Source of the DNA: an uncultured Prevotellaceae bacterium
GTDB taxonomy: Bacteria > Bacteroidota > Bacteroidia > Bacteroidales > Bacteroidaceae
Length of the DNA: 23,976 bases
NCBI GenBank assembly: GCA_946405695.1
Contig: CAMJIA010000022.1
Coordinates: 1-23,976, forward strand
Reading direction: 5' to 3'
The stretch's first letter is position 1; the number at the start of each line of letters is the position of its first letter. Positions 4,233-12,663 of this stretch are shown here, one piece after another. The position numbers and the translations under genes are program-made. The notes beneath the pieces are model-generated. The model had not been told where the DNA came from, made no database searches, and worked only from the letters and a program-made list of their open reading frames with translations.

Positions 4233-6542
4233 TTACTTGCAAAGACGGATTTCGTGGATGCGAGGCGTCTGTTTACCAGGCTCAGCAGCAAGGGTGAGGG
4301 TAATGCTCTCCTTCTGCTGGGGGGCAGGCAGGGTGATGACAGCCAGCCCCTGACCATCCAGGCGGACGGTGTCGAGAACCGTGCCATCGATGCTGACGAC
4401 GACGCGCTCGTAGGCAGCGAAGCCCTGCAGACGCAGCGTCTTAGCATCCTGGGCCTTCAGCTGGTAAGAGAAGGAACCACGGGCACAGCGCCAGTGCATG
4501 CCTTCGTCGTAGCCGTTCCAAGCATTGTCGGCCTTGAAGAAGTGGTCGCTCTCCGACTGCTGTTCACCACAGAACACCTTGTCGACGGTGTTGGCCTCCA
4601 TCTCCATCTTTGCCTTCTCGGCAGCAGCCAGCTCCTGTTGCTTGGCAGTCCATTCCGACTGAGAATAGAGTGGGAAGTAGATTTGGTAGCGGCACTCGTA
4701 GAGCTGATAGAACGGTACGAGGCGCAGTCCTTCGTAGGCAGGAGTCGTCAGTCCTGTCAGGGTGAAGGTGAGGGGCTGACCCTCGACGGCTTTCAGGTGT
4801 GATAGCACGTCGTTGGGCGTGCCGATGATGGCAGGCATCTGAGCCTGTGGGATCTTCGGACCGTTGGCGATGTGTCCTCCACGACTGTCGTCTGCGAAGA
4901 GGCCATCCTGACGGTCGGTACCCGTCTTGGCAGCCAGCACGATAGGACCATAGAGGAACGAGTATTGTGGCTTGCCATCGGGTGTGGTCATCGCTGTCAG
5001 GTGCATGGGCATGTCCAGACGAATCTGGTCGCCATCCTTCCAGGAGCGGTCTATGACGAGGTAGCCATTGGCAGCTATCCGGTAGTCAACGGGCGAACCA
5101 TTAACCGCCAACTGCACGGTATTGGCCCATGCGGGCTTACGAATCTTCACGGCAAACTTGCGCGCCTTCTTCAGCTCGAGGGTGATGGTGGTGTTGGCCT
5201 CCTGTGGGAAGCGGTTCTCCTGTTTCACCGTCATGCCGTCCCAGGTGAGGGTAGAGGGGATGAAGAGGTTGACGATGAGGTCGTTGCCCTCGTGTGCATA
5301 GATCATCTCACCATAGCGTGCAGGATTCTCCAAACCCGTACCCACACAGCACCACATGGAGGTCTGGGGCTGTGAATAGACGCGGTAGTGACCACTACGC
5401 ATGGGCGTGAAATAGACGAAACCACCCTGCACGGGATTCAGTATCGAGAGGATGTGGTTATAGAGTGCACGCTCGTAGTAGTCCATGTAGTTTTTGTCTG
5501 CCGAGGTCTGATAGAGCATCTTGGTGAGTCGCAACATATTATAGGTGTTGCAGCTCTCAGGTCCCTGCTCTGAGGCCAGCAGTCCACTGAAGTCATTGGT
5601 GGGGTTGAAGTGCTCGCGCATGGAGTTACCACCAATGCTGACGCTACGCTGTCCGATGACCACGTCCCAGAAGAACTTCGAGGCACGGTCCCAGTCGTCC
5701 AAGCCTTCCACGTCGGCAATACGCTTGTAGCCGATGACCTTTGGAATCTGCGTGTTGGCATGCTTACCCGTCAGGTTGTCCTCGCTCTTCAATAGCGGCT
5801 GGAGCATCTGCTGGTCGCTGAACTGATGGGCCAGCTTGAGGTATTTCTTGTCGCCCGTAATGGCATAGACATCGGCAAAGGTCTCGTTCAGTCCACCCTG
5901 TTCGCTGATGAGCATCTGCTGAATCTGGTCGTCGCTCAGCTTGCTCACCTCCTGAATCATCCAGTCGGTCAGCTTGATAAGCATTCCCTTGGCCTCTTGG
6001 CGACCCGCAATGAGATAGGCATCGCGCAGACCCGCATAAATCTTATGAATGTTGTATAAAGGTACCCAGCGGTTGTTCAGTCCGAAGGAGTTGGCACGGA
6101 TGTCGCCCTTGGCAATCTGTCCCCATATCTCGTTGGGGTTGGGTACACCACCCAGATAGCCGTCCCAACGTTCGTCCTGACAACGCTTCAACTCGCTGAG
6201 CACGTAGTTCAGACGGGCGTTGATCTCCTGATTGTCTGTGGCTGCAGCCATGTAGCTCAGTGCTGACACATAGTGACCACCGATGTGACCATCCAGACCG
6301 GTATTCTCCCAGTTGGTATAGTTCTCGGCCTTGGGTTTCAGACCAGCCCCTTTCAAGTAGGGCGCCAAAAGTCTGTCGGCATCCAGGCTAAGGAGGTAAC
6401 AGATGTCTGCCTGCTGGTTTTTCAGAAACTGGCTGTCGCCTAGTCTGACACTGCTGATGGGGAAGGTCTCGATGTGTTTGGTGGGTGCTGCACTGGTTGT
6501 CAGCGTGATAGCCGTAAGGCCGATGAGGAATAGTCGCTTCAT
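4233..6542 (-). CDS. Secreted GH127-family glycoside hydrolase (beta-L-arabinofuranosidase-like)
   Basis: 769 residues from ATG 6542, chosen because it gives the signal peptide MKRLFLIGLTAITLTTSAA and lies 22 nt after a good promoter; the longer frame to 6671 would run through that promoter. The catalytic (alpha/alpha)6 region is recognisable: GLDGHIGGHYVSALS (82-96), SMREHFNPTNDF (307-318), GPESCNTYNMLRL (327-339) and MWCCVGTGLEN (396-406). By analogy with characterised GH127 enzymes, C398 is the likely nucleophile, E310 the candidate acid/base, and E329, C331, C398 and C399 the zinc ligands. A beta-sandwich part follows, then a DUF4986-like segment (EGLRLVPFYQLYECRYQIYF, 604-623) and a C-terminal domain. 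It probably removes L-arabinofuranose from plant glycans in the periplasm; the exact linkage is inference. It diverges from a BASS transporter. Confidence 0.88.
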   Translation of the reverse strand: MKRLFLIGLTAITLTTSAAPTKHIETFPISSVRLGDSQFLKNQQADICYLLSLDADRLLAPYLKGAGLKPKAENYTNWENTGLDGHIGGHYVSALSYMAAATDNQEINARLNYVLSELKRCQDERWDGYLGGVPNPNEIWGQIAKGDIRANSFGLNNRWVPLYNIHKIYAGLRDAYLIAGRQEAKGMLIKLTDWMIQEVSKLSDDQIQQMLISEQGGLNETFADVYAITGDKKYLKLAHQFSDQQMLQPLLKSEDNLTGKHANTQIPKVIGYKRIADVEGLDDWDRASKFFWDVVIGQRSVSIGGNSMREHFNPTNDFSGLLASEQGPESCNTYNMLRLTKMLYQTSADKNYMDYYERALYNHILSILNPVQGGFVYFTPMRSGHYRVYSQPQTSMWCCVGTGLENPARYGEMIYAHEGNDLIVNLFIPSTLTWDGMTVKQENRFPQEANTTITLELKKARKFAVKIRKPAWANTVQLAVNGSPVDYRIAANGYLVIDRSWKDGDQIRLDMPMHLTAMTTPDGKPQYSFLYGPIVLAAKTGTDRQDGLFADDSRGGHIANGPKIPQAQMPAIIGTPNDVLSHLKAVEGQPLTFTLTGLTTPAYEGLRLVPFYQLYECRYQIYFPLYSQSEWTAKQQELAAAEKAKMEMEANTVDKVFCGEQQSESDHFFKADNAWNGYDEGMHWRCARGSFSYQLKAQDAKTLRLQGFAAYERVVVSIDGTVLDTVRLDGQGLAVITLPAPQQKESITLTLAAEPGKQTPRIHEIRLCK

Positions 6543-6564
6543 AGATTTTTCTGTTAGTTTGGTG

Positions 6565-6596
6565 CAAAGGTACAAATTAGTGGTTAAAAAGCCAAA
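6565..6596 (-). promoter_or_regulatory. Promoter of the GH127 gene
   Basis: On the minus strand TTTG (6596-6593) and TACCTTTG (6572-6565) are separated by 20 nt, matching the Bacteroidota -33/-7 consensus. Confidence 0.8.
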
Positions 6597-6612
6597 TAAG
6601 TTACCACATTTG

Positions 6613-6643
6613 TTTGCATAGTGAAAAAAACTTGTTACCTTTG
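6613..6643 (+). promoter_or_regulatory. Promoter of the BASS transporter gene
   Basis: TTTG (6613-6616) and TACCTTTG (6636-6643) are separated by 19 nt, the consensus Bacteroidota spacing, and the ATG follows at 6662. The two divergent promoters lie within 80 bp and could share a regulator. Confidence 0.82.
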
Positions 6644-6661
6644 CACAACAATTAAGCAACG

Positions 6662-7516
6662 ATGAACACAATTTTTATTGTTTTACCCATACTCGTGCTG
6701 CTGATGTTCGACTTAGGACTGACGCTTCGCCCTGCCGATTTCCGGCTGTTGGTAGAGCGCCCCAAGGCAGTATTGGTGGGTTTGGCAGGTCAGATACTGC
6801 TACTGCCCTTGATAGGTCTGGCCATAGGCTATGGTTTCCAACTGGAAGCAGTCTTCTTCCTGGGTGTCATGCTGATAGCATGCAGTCCTGGTGGCAGTTC
6901 CAGTAACGTGTTTTCTATGCTTGCGGGTGGCGACGTGGCATTGTCAGTGTCGCTAACCATGCTGAGCAGCATTATTACGCTGTTTACGGGTCCGCTGGTG
7001 ATGAGCTACGCCACCAGTCTGGTAGGTGAGAGTCAGTCGATAACCCTGCCTGTAGGCAATCTGCTGGTACAGAACATCGTACTAATGCTGGTGCCCATCG
7101 TGATTGGTCTGCTGCTAGCGCTATGGCGTGAACAACTGGCCCGCAAGATGCATAATGTGCTGAAGAAGCTGGCCTTCCCTGCGCTGATACTGCTGGCCTC
7201 CGTGTTCTTCATTCAGAACCGTGAGACCATCGTCCGCGAGTTCCCACAGCTGGGACTGGCCATGACCGTACTCATCCTGCTGGCTATGGGTGGTGGCGTG
7301 CTACTGTCGTGGCTGCTGCGACTCTCTGGTCGCGAACAGCGTACCATTATCATAGAGATAGGTATGCAGAATGCCGCGCAGGCTATCTCTATTGCCAGCA
7401 GTCCGTTTGTCTTTGCCAACGATGTGATGGCCATACCTGCTATCGTCTATGCCCTGATGATGAACGTCATCCTGCTGTCGTATGTAGGCATCGTCAAGAC
7501 GGTTCGCGTAGACTAA
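6662..7516 (+). CDS. Bile acid:sodium symporter family (BASS) transporter
   Basis: 284 residues, almost entirely hydrophobic, with about nine or ten membrane helices and no signal peptide. Two family hallmarks are present: CSPGGSSSNVFSMLAGGD (74-91), the crossover in the N-terminal half, and EIGMQNAAQAISIASSPF (232-249), the crossover in the C-terminal half. Members couple sodium uptake to transport of organic anions such as bile acids, pyruvate or pantoate; the substrate here cannot be read from sequence. A clean promoter precedes the ATG by 19 nt. The gene shares its control region with the divergent GH127 gene, which may or may not indicate a functional link. Confidence 0.9.
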   Translation: MNTIFIVLPILVLLMFDLGLTLRPADFRLLVERPKAVLVGLAGQILLLPLIGLAIGYGFQLEAVFFLGVMLIACSPGGSSSNVFSMLAGGDVALSVSLTMLSSIITLFTGPLVMSYATSLVGESQSITLPVGNLLVQNIVLMLVPIVIGLLLALWREQLARKMHNVLKKLAFPALILLASVFFIQNRETIVREFPQLGLAMTVLILLAMGGGVLLSWLLRLSGREQRTIIIEIGMQNAAQAISIASSPFVFANDVMAIPAIVYALMMNVILLSYVGIVKTVRVD

Positions 7517-7568
7517 TCAATGACAAAACGTATTGTTTTAGTTAATATTCTTTAAATCGATGGTTTCT

Positions 7569-7608
7569 ATAGTGCAAATTGCGTAGTTTTTTCCTATATT
7601 TGCACTAT
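7569..7608. promoter_or_regulatory. 11-bp perfect inverted repeat over the sensor operon promoter
   Basis: atagtgcaaat (7569-7579) and atttgcactat (7598-7608) are exact reverse complements with an 18-nt spacer; the centres lie 29 bp apart. The right arm overlaps the -7 element TATATTTG (7595-7602) and the likely start of transcription. Confidence 0.6.
7595..7602 (+). promoter_or_regulatory. -7 element of the two-gene sensor operon
   Basis: TATATTTG fits TAnnTTTG and lies 14 nt before the ATG at 7617, giving a very short leader. No good upstream TTTG is found at the normal spacing, so the promoter may need an activator. Confidence 0.6.
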
Positions 7609-7616
7609 CAAGCCAT

Positions 7617-9131
7617 ATGCAGATGTTGACTAAAAAAATCTCTCAGACGTTATCGCTTAGACTCAGTCTTATCGTGGCTTGCGTAGTAGCGGTGCTGCTC
7701 TTGGTCTCGCTGGCGATTATTTTCAGTTTTTCACGCCGGGAACTAAGAGACAAGGCCATGCGTAATAGCGAAAACACCCTGGAGGCTACCGTACAGAATA
7801 TTGACCACGTGCTGCTCAGCGTGGAACAGTCGGCAGGTAACGTCTATTGGGAGGTGATGGCCCATCTTAACGAGCCCGACCGCATGCTGAACTACAGTCG
7901 CCGTATGGTGGAGTGTAATCCCTATATTGTGGGGTGTGCCATCGTCTTCAAACCCAATTATTATCCTGGTCACGAACTCTTCATGGCCTATGTCCGTCGC
8001 AAGGGACACAGCGTGACCACTGATGCCTCGTCGGAGCTGGTTGTCAGGGAGACGTTCACCAACCGTCCCTATACCGAGCAAGTATGGTATACTGACCCCA
8101 TGACTTTGGGCAGAGCCTGTTGGACGAATCCGCTGAAGAATGATGATACAGAAGATGAACCACTGGCAACGTTCTGTCTGCCCATCTTCGATCGCCAAGC
8201 CAAGCCTGTTGGTGTCGTGGCTGTCGATGTGGCTATCGAACTGTTGTCACAGATAGTTCTTGCTGGCAAGCCTTCGCCCAACAGCTATAGCACGTTGTTG
8301 TCGAGCAATGGGTCGTACATCGTTCATCCTAATAAGGAGAAATTGAAGAAACAGAATGTCTTCGCACAGTTTGCCACAGAAACGGATGCCTCGTTGCGCT
8401 TGGCTGCCAAGGCCATGATGAATGGTGAAAGCGGTCAGCAGCACTTTGTCATGGAGGGCCAGAAGTGGTATGTGGTGTATAAACCCTTCCAGCGCTCAGC
8501 AGTTGCCGGACGTACCAGCGACCATCTTGGTTGGAGCGTAGGTGTGGTCTATCCCGATGAGGATATCTTTGGTGACTACCATCGACTGCTCTATCTGGTA
8601 TTGGCCATCGCCATGATAGGACTGGTGCTGGCGAGTGTGCTGAGCAGTATGTATACCCACCGCAAGCTACTGCCGCTGGAAATGCTCTCGCAGGCGGCAC
8701 AGCAGATTAGCCAAGGGCACTACGACATGACCATTCCTGACACAGAGCGTGACGATGAGGTCGGACACTTGCAAGGGGATTTCCAGCAGATGCGACACTC
8801 GGTGGTGTCCCAGATAACTGAGTTGGAACAGTTGAACAGCCAACTCAAGGAACGTAGCAAGGAGTTGCAGCAGGCCAACCATAAAGCGCAGGATGCAGAC
8901 CGCATGAAAACAGCTTTCCTGCACCAGATGACCAATCAGATGGTGGAACCTGCCGAGGCAATCGACAACCATGTCGCTACCATTTGTCAGAACTACCATA
9001 CTATCAGCGCTGAGGATGCAACCCGTGAGATTGAGTCTATCCGTCAGAATGGAAATACCCTTATCGAGTTGCTGGATAACATGATACACACAGCCGATAG
9101 TGAGACAGGAAAGGAGGATGCCCATGAATAA
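7617..9131 (+). CDS. Cache-like/HAMP receptor with a degenerate, non-phosphorylatable histidine-kinase helix
   Basis: 504 residues. TM1 (about 17-39) and TM2 (324-346) enclose a ~285-residue periplasmic sensor that looks like a double-Cache domain (WYTDPMTLGRACWTNP and VGVVAVDVAIELL, then a membrane-distal repeat). HAMP spans about 347-400, with DDEVGHLQGDFQQMR, and a coiled coil follows. The final segment (428-492) aligns with a histidine-kinase dimerisation domain: FLHQMTNQMVEP stands where the partner has FMQNVSHQMRTP. The phospho-accepting His is Asn440, and no ATP-binding domain follows. It therefore cannot signal alone and is probably a ligand-sensing partner of the kinase encoded 8 nt overlapping downstream. 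Start ATG 7617 was chosen; ATG 7623 is possible. Confidence 0.85.
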   Translation: MQMLTKKISQTLSLRLSLIVACVVAVLLLVSLAIIFSFSRRELRDKAMRNSENTLEATVQNIDHVLLSVEQSAGNVYWEVMAHLNEPDRMLNYSRRMVECNPYIVGCAIVFKPNYYPGHELFMAYVRRKGHSVTTDASSELVVRETFTNRPYTEQVWYTDPMTLGRACWTNPLKNDDTEDEPLATFCLPIFDRQAKPVGVVAVDVAIELLSQIVLAGKPSPNSYSTLLSSNGSYIVHPNKEKLKKQNVFAQFATETDASLRLAAKAMMNGESGQQHFVMEGQKWYVVYKPFQRSAVAGRTSDHLGWSVGVVYPDEDIFGDYHRLLYLVLAIAMIGLVLASVLSSMYTHRKLLPLEMLSQAAQQISQGHYDMTIPDTERDDEVGHLQGDFQQMRHSVVSQITELEQLNSQLKERSKELQQANHKAQDADRMKTAFLHQMTNQMVEPAEAIDNHVATICQNYHTISAEDATREIESIRQNGNTLIELLDNMIHTADSETGKEDAHE

Positions 9132-10776
9132 GCTGCGCCGACCTCTCTCCACCAAGATCAGCATCGGCATCACCATGCTGGCAGCCCCCATCTTTGTGTT
9201 GGCGCTGGGTGTCCTGTTTATCTATTCTCGCTATATCATCCGTGAGGAGACGAACCAGCAGGCTGAGAGTGCACTTCGCACAACTGTCCATCGTGTCAGA
9301 AACCACATGAGTCTGTTGCAGACGGCCGTCAATTCTAATGCATGGCTTATTGAAGAAGACTTCCGACGCGAGATGCAGGACTCTATCTGTCGGCGCATCG
9401 TTCTCCTTAATCGTAATGTGGACAGTTGCTATGTCGTCTTAGATCCGGAACAGTATTCTCACCCGAGGCACGGCTTCTCTGTCAGCATATCGTCGCAAGG
9501 TGACACGATACTCACCTATTGCAGACCCCTTCGTCCTGTTGGGGGGCCTGTCAAGGGAGGGCTCCGTGCCACACTCTCTTTCCGTCAGCTGACGGCAGTC
9601 ATTCAGGCTACGGAGTGTCCCTATCCCAATTCTTACTACATGTTGTCGGATAAGGAAATCAGCCATATCGACGATTGTCACGTTTACAGCAGTCCTGTGC
9701 CAGACACTGATTGGAGTCTGCTACTTGTGTGCCCTGATAGTGAGGTGCTGATGGGCTATTATCAGCTCATAGGACTCACAGCCGCACTGCTCATCATTGG
9801 TCTGCTGCTTATCTTGCAACTATGCTATGTGCTCACCAAACGGACTGTCAGTCCTCTCAACCAACTGCTGGTGCTGACAGAGAAAATTGTCGAGGGTCAG
9901 TACGATGTATCCATACCCCATTCTTCTCGACAGGATGTGATGGGTCGCCTGCAGAACAGCTTTGCAGTCATGCAACAGTCGTTGCTCAACCACATGAACA
10001 GCATTCGCCAGACTGCCGAGGAGACCAAAAAGCATAACCAGGAGCTGGCGCGAGCCATGGCGCTGGCCGAGGAAAGTGTCAAGAAGAAAGAGGTGTTCAT
10101 GCAGAACGTTTCACACCAGATGCGTACGCCACTAAACATCGTGATGGGTTTTGCTGATGTGTTGGGCGACAGTATTGTTGCGCAGCGGACAGGTAAGTCT
10201 CAGGGTGTACTTCAGGAAGAGGAGGTGTCGAACATCATGGAGACGATGACCCATAATGCCATCCACCTGAACCGTATGGTGCTAATGTTGTCGGATAGTT
10301 CTGAATATGGTACGTCGAAAGAGCTTTTCTTCCAGAAGAACGACTATGTCTCATGCAACGAAATGGCTCAGGAGTGTATCAAGTACACACGTGCGCGTTT
10401 CCCGAAGGTAAACATCGTTTTCATTACTGACTTGCCTGACAGTACTCGCATCCTAACCAATCACTTATACATGATGCGTACCATCCGCGAACTGCTGTTC
10501 AATGCTGCTAAGTACTCTGACGGACAACATATCAAGCTGCGCATTACAGAGACAACGTCTTCTGTCCATTTCACGGTAGAAGACGTTGGTCCAGGCATTC
10601 ACCAAGACTCGCAGAAACTGTTATTTGAACCGTTCGTGAAGGTTGACGACCTCTCCGAGGGCTTGGGGCTGGGCTTGCCTCTGACAAGACGCCATGCCCT
10701 CAGTCTTGGAGGTGATCTACATTACGATGCCAACTACCACGACGGTTGCCGCTTCATCGTTGAGGTTCCTAAATGA
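9124..10776 (+). CDS. Membrane sensor histidine kinase
   Basis: 550 residues from ATG 9124, preferred because AAGGAGG (9111-9117) stands 6 nt before it; an ATG at 9118 directly abuts that site. TM1 is about 14-36, a ~170-residue extracytoplasmic sensor follows, TM2 is about 213-236, then HAMP (about 237-290). The DHp helix contains FMQNVSHQMRTPLN with phospho-acceptor H331. The ATPase domain shows RELLFNAAKYSDG (N460), VEDVGPGI, LFEPFVK and GLGLGLPLTRRHA, so the kinase looks active. It starts inside the end of the degenerate receptor gene (8-nt overlap), implying coupled translation and probably a heteromeric complex. No response regulator is encoded within the window, so the partner lies elsewhere. 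Its 3' end overlaps dgt by 8 bp. Confidence 0.9.
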   Translation: MNKLRRPLSTKISIGITMLAAPIFVLALGVLFIYSRYIIREETNQQAESALRTTVHRVRNHMSLLQTAVNSNAWLIEEDFRREMQDSICRRIVLLNRNVDSCYVVLDPEQYSHPRHGFSVSISSQGDTILTYCRPLRPVGGPVKGGLRATLSFRQLTAVIQATECPYPNSYYMLSDKEISHIDDCHVYSSPVPDTDWSLLLVCPDSEVLMGYYQLIGLTAALLIIGLLLILQLCYVLTKRTVSPLNQLLVLTEKIVEGQYDVSIPHSSRQDVMGRLQNSFAVMQQSLLNHMNSIRQTAEETKKHNQELARAMALAEESVKKKEVFMQNVSHQMRTPLNIVMGFADVLGDSIVAQRTGKSQGVLQEEEVSNIMETMTHNAIHLNRMVLMLSDSSEYGTSKELFFQKNDYVSCNEMAQECIKYTRARFPKVNIVFITDLPDSTRILTNHLYMMRTIRELLFNAAKYSDGQHIKLRITETTSSVHFTVEDVGPGIHQDSQKLLFEPFVKVDDLSEGLGLGLPLTRRHALSLGGDLHYDANYHDGCRFIVEVPK

Positions 10777-12109
10777 TTGGTAGGGAGATACCGTTGATTT
10801 TCTGGTAGACATCGAGGGCATAGACATCAGTCATGCCAGAGATATAGTCGATGACGGACATGAGGCGTACCTCCAGATCGGGGTCGTCGATATGGTATTG
10901 GCTGGACACGCGGCCAATGAGCTGCTGGGAATAGTAGCGGTCGGGGTGCATCACGGCTTCTACCATCTGTTGCATGAGCGTCTCCATAATCTTATAACCT
11001 GAGAGCTCTACATCCAGTACGGGACGACTACGATAAATCTTCTGTACGGAGACCTCGGCACAGCGGCGATAGGCCTCGCGCTGCAGGGGACTGATATGGT
11101 CGATGAGGCTGCCTGTGAAGGTACCGCTGAGTATCTCGTCCTCGTGCGCAATAAAGGTGTTGACGCATTCGTTCTCCAATTTACCGATGACGCAGGCACG
11201 GAGATAGACAATCTGCTCGTTTTTGTCGGTGAGCTGTTCAGTTTCGATGCGTTGCAGGATATGCTGCTGGGTTTCTTCGTCGAAGAAATCGAGCATCAGG
11301 CGCGAGGCCTGTTCGAAGGTGATAATTTTCAGTTTGTGAGCGTCTTCCAAGTCCATGATCTCGTAGCAGATGTCATCGGCAGCCTCCACGAGATAAACCA
11401 ACGGATGACGTACGTAACGGAGGGGTTCACCAGGCTTTGAGATGCAGAAAATGCCCATTTCATCGGCAATGCGCTGGTAGGTGGCTTGCTCGCTCTGGAA
11501 GAATCCGAACTTGCCTTTCTTGCTGGCGGCAGATGAGGCAAAGGGGTATTTCACGATGCTAGCAATGGTGGAGTAGCACATGACAAACCCACCAGGGCGG
11601 CGACCCTTGAACTGGTGAGTCAGCAGACGGAAGGCGTTGGCGTTTCCCTCGAAGTGGGTGATGTCATCCCAGAAAGCGGGCGATACCTGCTTTTGCAGTT
11701 CCTTGCCAGGCCCTTCGGTAAAGAATGTCTGAATGGCCTTCTCGCCAGAATGTCCAAAGGGCGGATTGCCCAAGTCGTGGGCCAGACAAGCGGTGGACAC
11801 AATCTGGCCAATCTCTTCAAACAGCGTGCCACGCAGTTCGGGACGTTTCTCCTGAATGATGCGTTGTGACACATCGTTACCCAGCGACATTCCTACGCTG
11901 GCCACCTCCAACGAGTGGGTCAGTCGGTTGTGTACGAAGACGCTGCCCGGCAGGGGGAATACCTGTGTCTTGTTTTGCAGACGGCGAAACGGTGCTGAGA
12001 AGATCAGTCGGTCGTAGTCACGCTTGAATTCTGAACGGTCGTCGTGGCGCTCCGTATGGCGCTGTTCCTGACCGAGTCGTTTGTTTGATATGAGTTGCTT
12101 CCAGTCCAT
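10769..12109 (-). CDS. dgt: Deoxyguanosinetriphosphate triphosphohydrolase (dGTPase)
   Basis: 446 residues. It hydrolyses dGTP (and in many relatives other dNTPs) to the nucleoside and tripolyphosphate, controlling dNTP pools. HD-domain metal ligands are visible: RLTHSLEVA (H65), CLAHDLGNPPFGHSG (H111, D112, H120) and VEAADDICYEIMD (D245/D246). The N-terminal RSEFKRDYDRLIFSAPFRRLQNKTQV is characteristic of the family. Its -7 promoter element ends 9 nt before the ATG. It is divergent from dut, another enzyme controlling dNTP pools, and convergent with the histidine kinase gene, overlapping it by 8 bp. Confidence 0.94.
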   Translation of the reverse strand: MDWKQLISNKRLGQEQRHTERHDDRSEFKRDYDRLIFSAPFRRLQNKTQVFPLPGSVFVHNRLTHSLEVASVGMSLGNDVSQRIIQEKRPELRGTLFEEIGQIVSTACLAHDLGNPPFGHSGEKAIQTFFTEGPGKELQKQVSPAFWDDITHFEGNANAFRLLTHQFKGRRPGGFVMCYSTIASIVKYPFASSAASKKGKFGFFQSEQATYQRIADEMGIFCISKPGEPLRYVRHPLVYLVEAADDICYEIMDLEDAHKLKIITFEQASRLMLDFFDEETQQHILQRIETEQLTDKNEQIVYLRACVIGKLENECVNTFIAHEDEILSGTFTGSLIDHISPLQREAYRRCAEVSVQKIYRSRPVLDVELSGYKIMETLMQQMVEAVMHPDRYYSQQLIGRVSSQYHIDDPDLEVRLMSVIDYISGMTDVYALDVYQKINGISLPII

Positions 12110-12117
12110 AACGACTG

Positions 12118-12125
12118 CAAAATTA
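12118..12125 (-). promoter_or_regulatory. -7 element of dgt
   Basis: On the minus strand TAATTTTG lies only 8 nt before the ATG at 12109, implying an almost leaderless message. Confidence 0.6.
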
Positions 12126-12189
12126 CATCTTTTTCAGTTAAAAAGCGACATTTTCCAGAGAAAATGATGGCTATTTGCAAAGAAATGAC

Positions 12190-12197
12190 TACTTTTG
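12190..12197 (+). promoter_or_regulatory. -7 element of the dut operon
   Basis: TACTTTTG fits TAnnTTTG, 28 nt before the dut ATG at 12226. No upstream TTTG at consensus spacing was found. Confidence 0.6.
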
Positions 12198-12225
12198 CAC
12201 ATTATTTTATTAGAAACGTTTCGAA

Positions 12226-12663
12226 ATGATAAAAATCAAAGTCGTTAACCGTGGGCACCAACAGTTGCCCGCATATGCTACGCCACAGAGTGCCGGTATG
12301 GATCTGCGTGCTAATCTGGATGAACCCATCACGCTGCATCCCCTGGAGCGCCGTCTGATACCTACGGGTCTGCATATTGCACTGCCTGAGGGTTATGAGG
12401 CACAGGTGCGCCCCCGTAGCGGACTGGCCCTGAAGCATGGACTGACCGTGCTGAACACGCCAGGAACCATTGATGCCGACTATCGTGGTGAGATAGGTGT
12501 GGTGCTCATCAACCTGTCGCAGCAGGACTTCGTTGTCAACGATGGTGAGCGCATTGCCCAGATGGTCATTGCCCGTCATGAGCAGGGTGACTTCGTCGTT
12601 GTCGAGGAACTTGACGAAACGGAACGTGGCGAAGGCGGCTACGGACACACAGGCGTGAAATGA
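12226..12663 (+). CDS. dut: dUTP diphosphatase (dUTPase)
   Basis: 145 residues, the normal length for a trimeric dUTPase that hydrolyses dUTP to dUMP and pyrophosphate, keeping uracil out of DNA and feeding dTMP synthesis. All five motifs are present in order: SAGMDLRA (22-29), [12 protein letters not shown] (62-73), [20 protein letters not shown] (77-96), GERIAQMVI (107-115) and [10 protein letters not shown] (134-143). It is the first gene of a rightward operon; its TGA overlaps the ATG of the TPR gene by 4 nt (ATGA). Confidence 0.96.
   Translation: MIKIKVVNRGHQQLPAYATPQSAGMDLRANLDEPITLHPLERRLIPTGLHIALPEGYEAQVRPRSGLALKHGLTVLNTPGTIDADYRGEIGVVLINLSQQDFVVNDGERIAQMVIARHEQGDFVVVEELDETERGEGGYGHTGVK

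Noticed and set aside
4052..4297. Plus-strand frame of 81 codons through the AAAGGAG array
   Set aside because: It is built from tandem repeats and runs through the GH127 terminator and the 3' end of that gene.
6543..6671. Longer start of the GH127 gene at 6671
   Set aside because: The extension would be encoded across both divergent promoters, and the shorter start gives a normal signal peptide.
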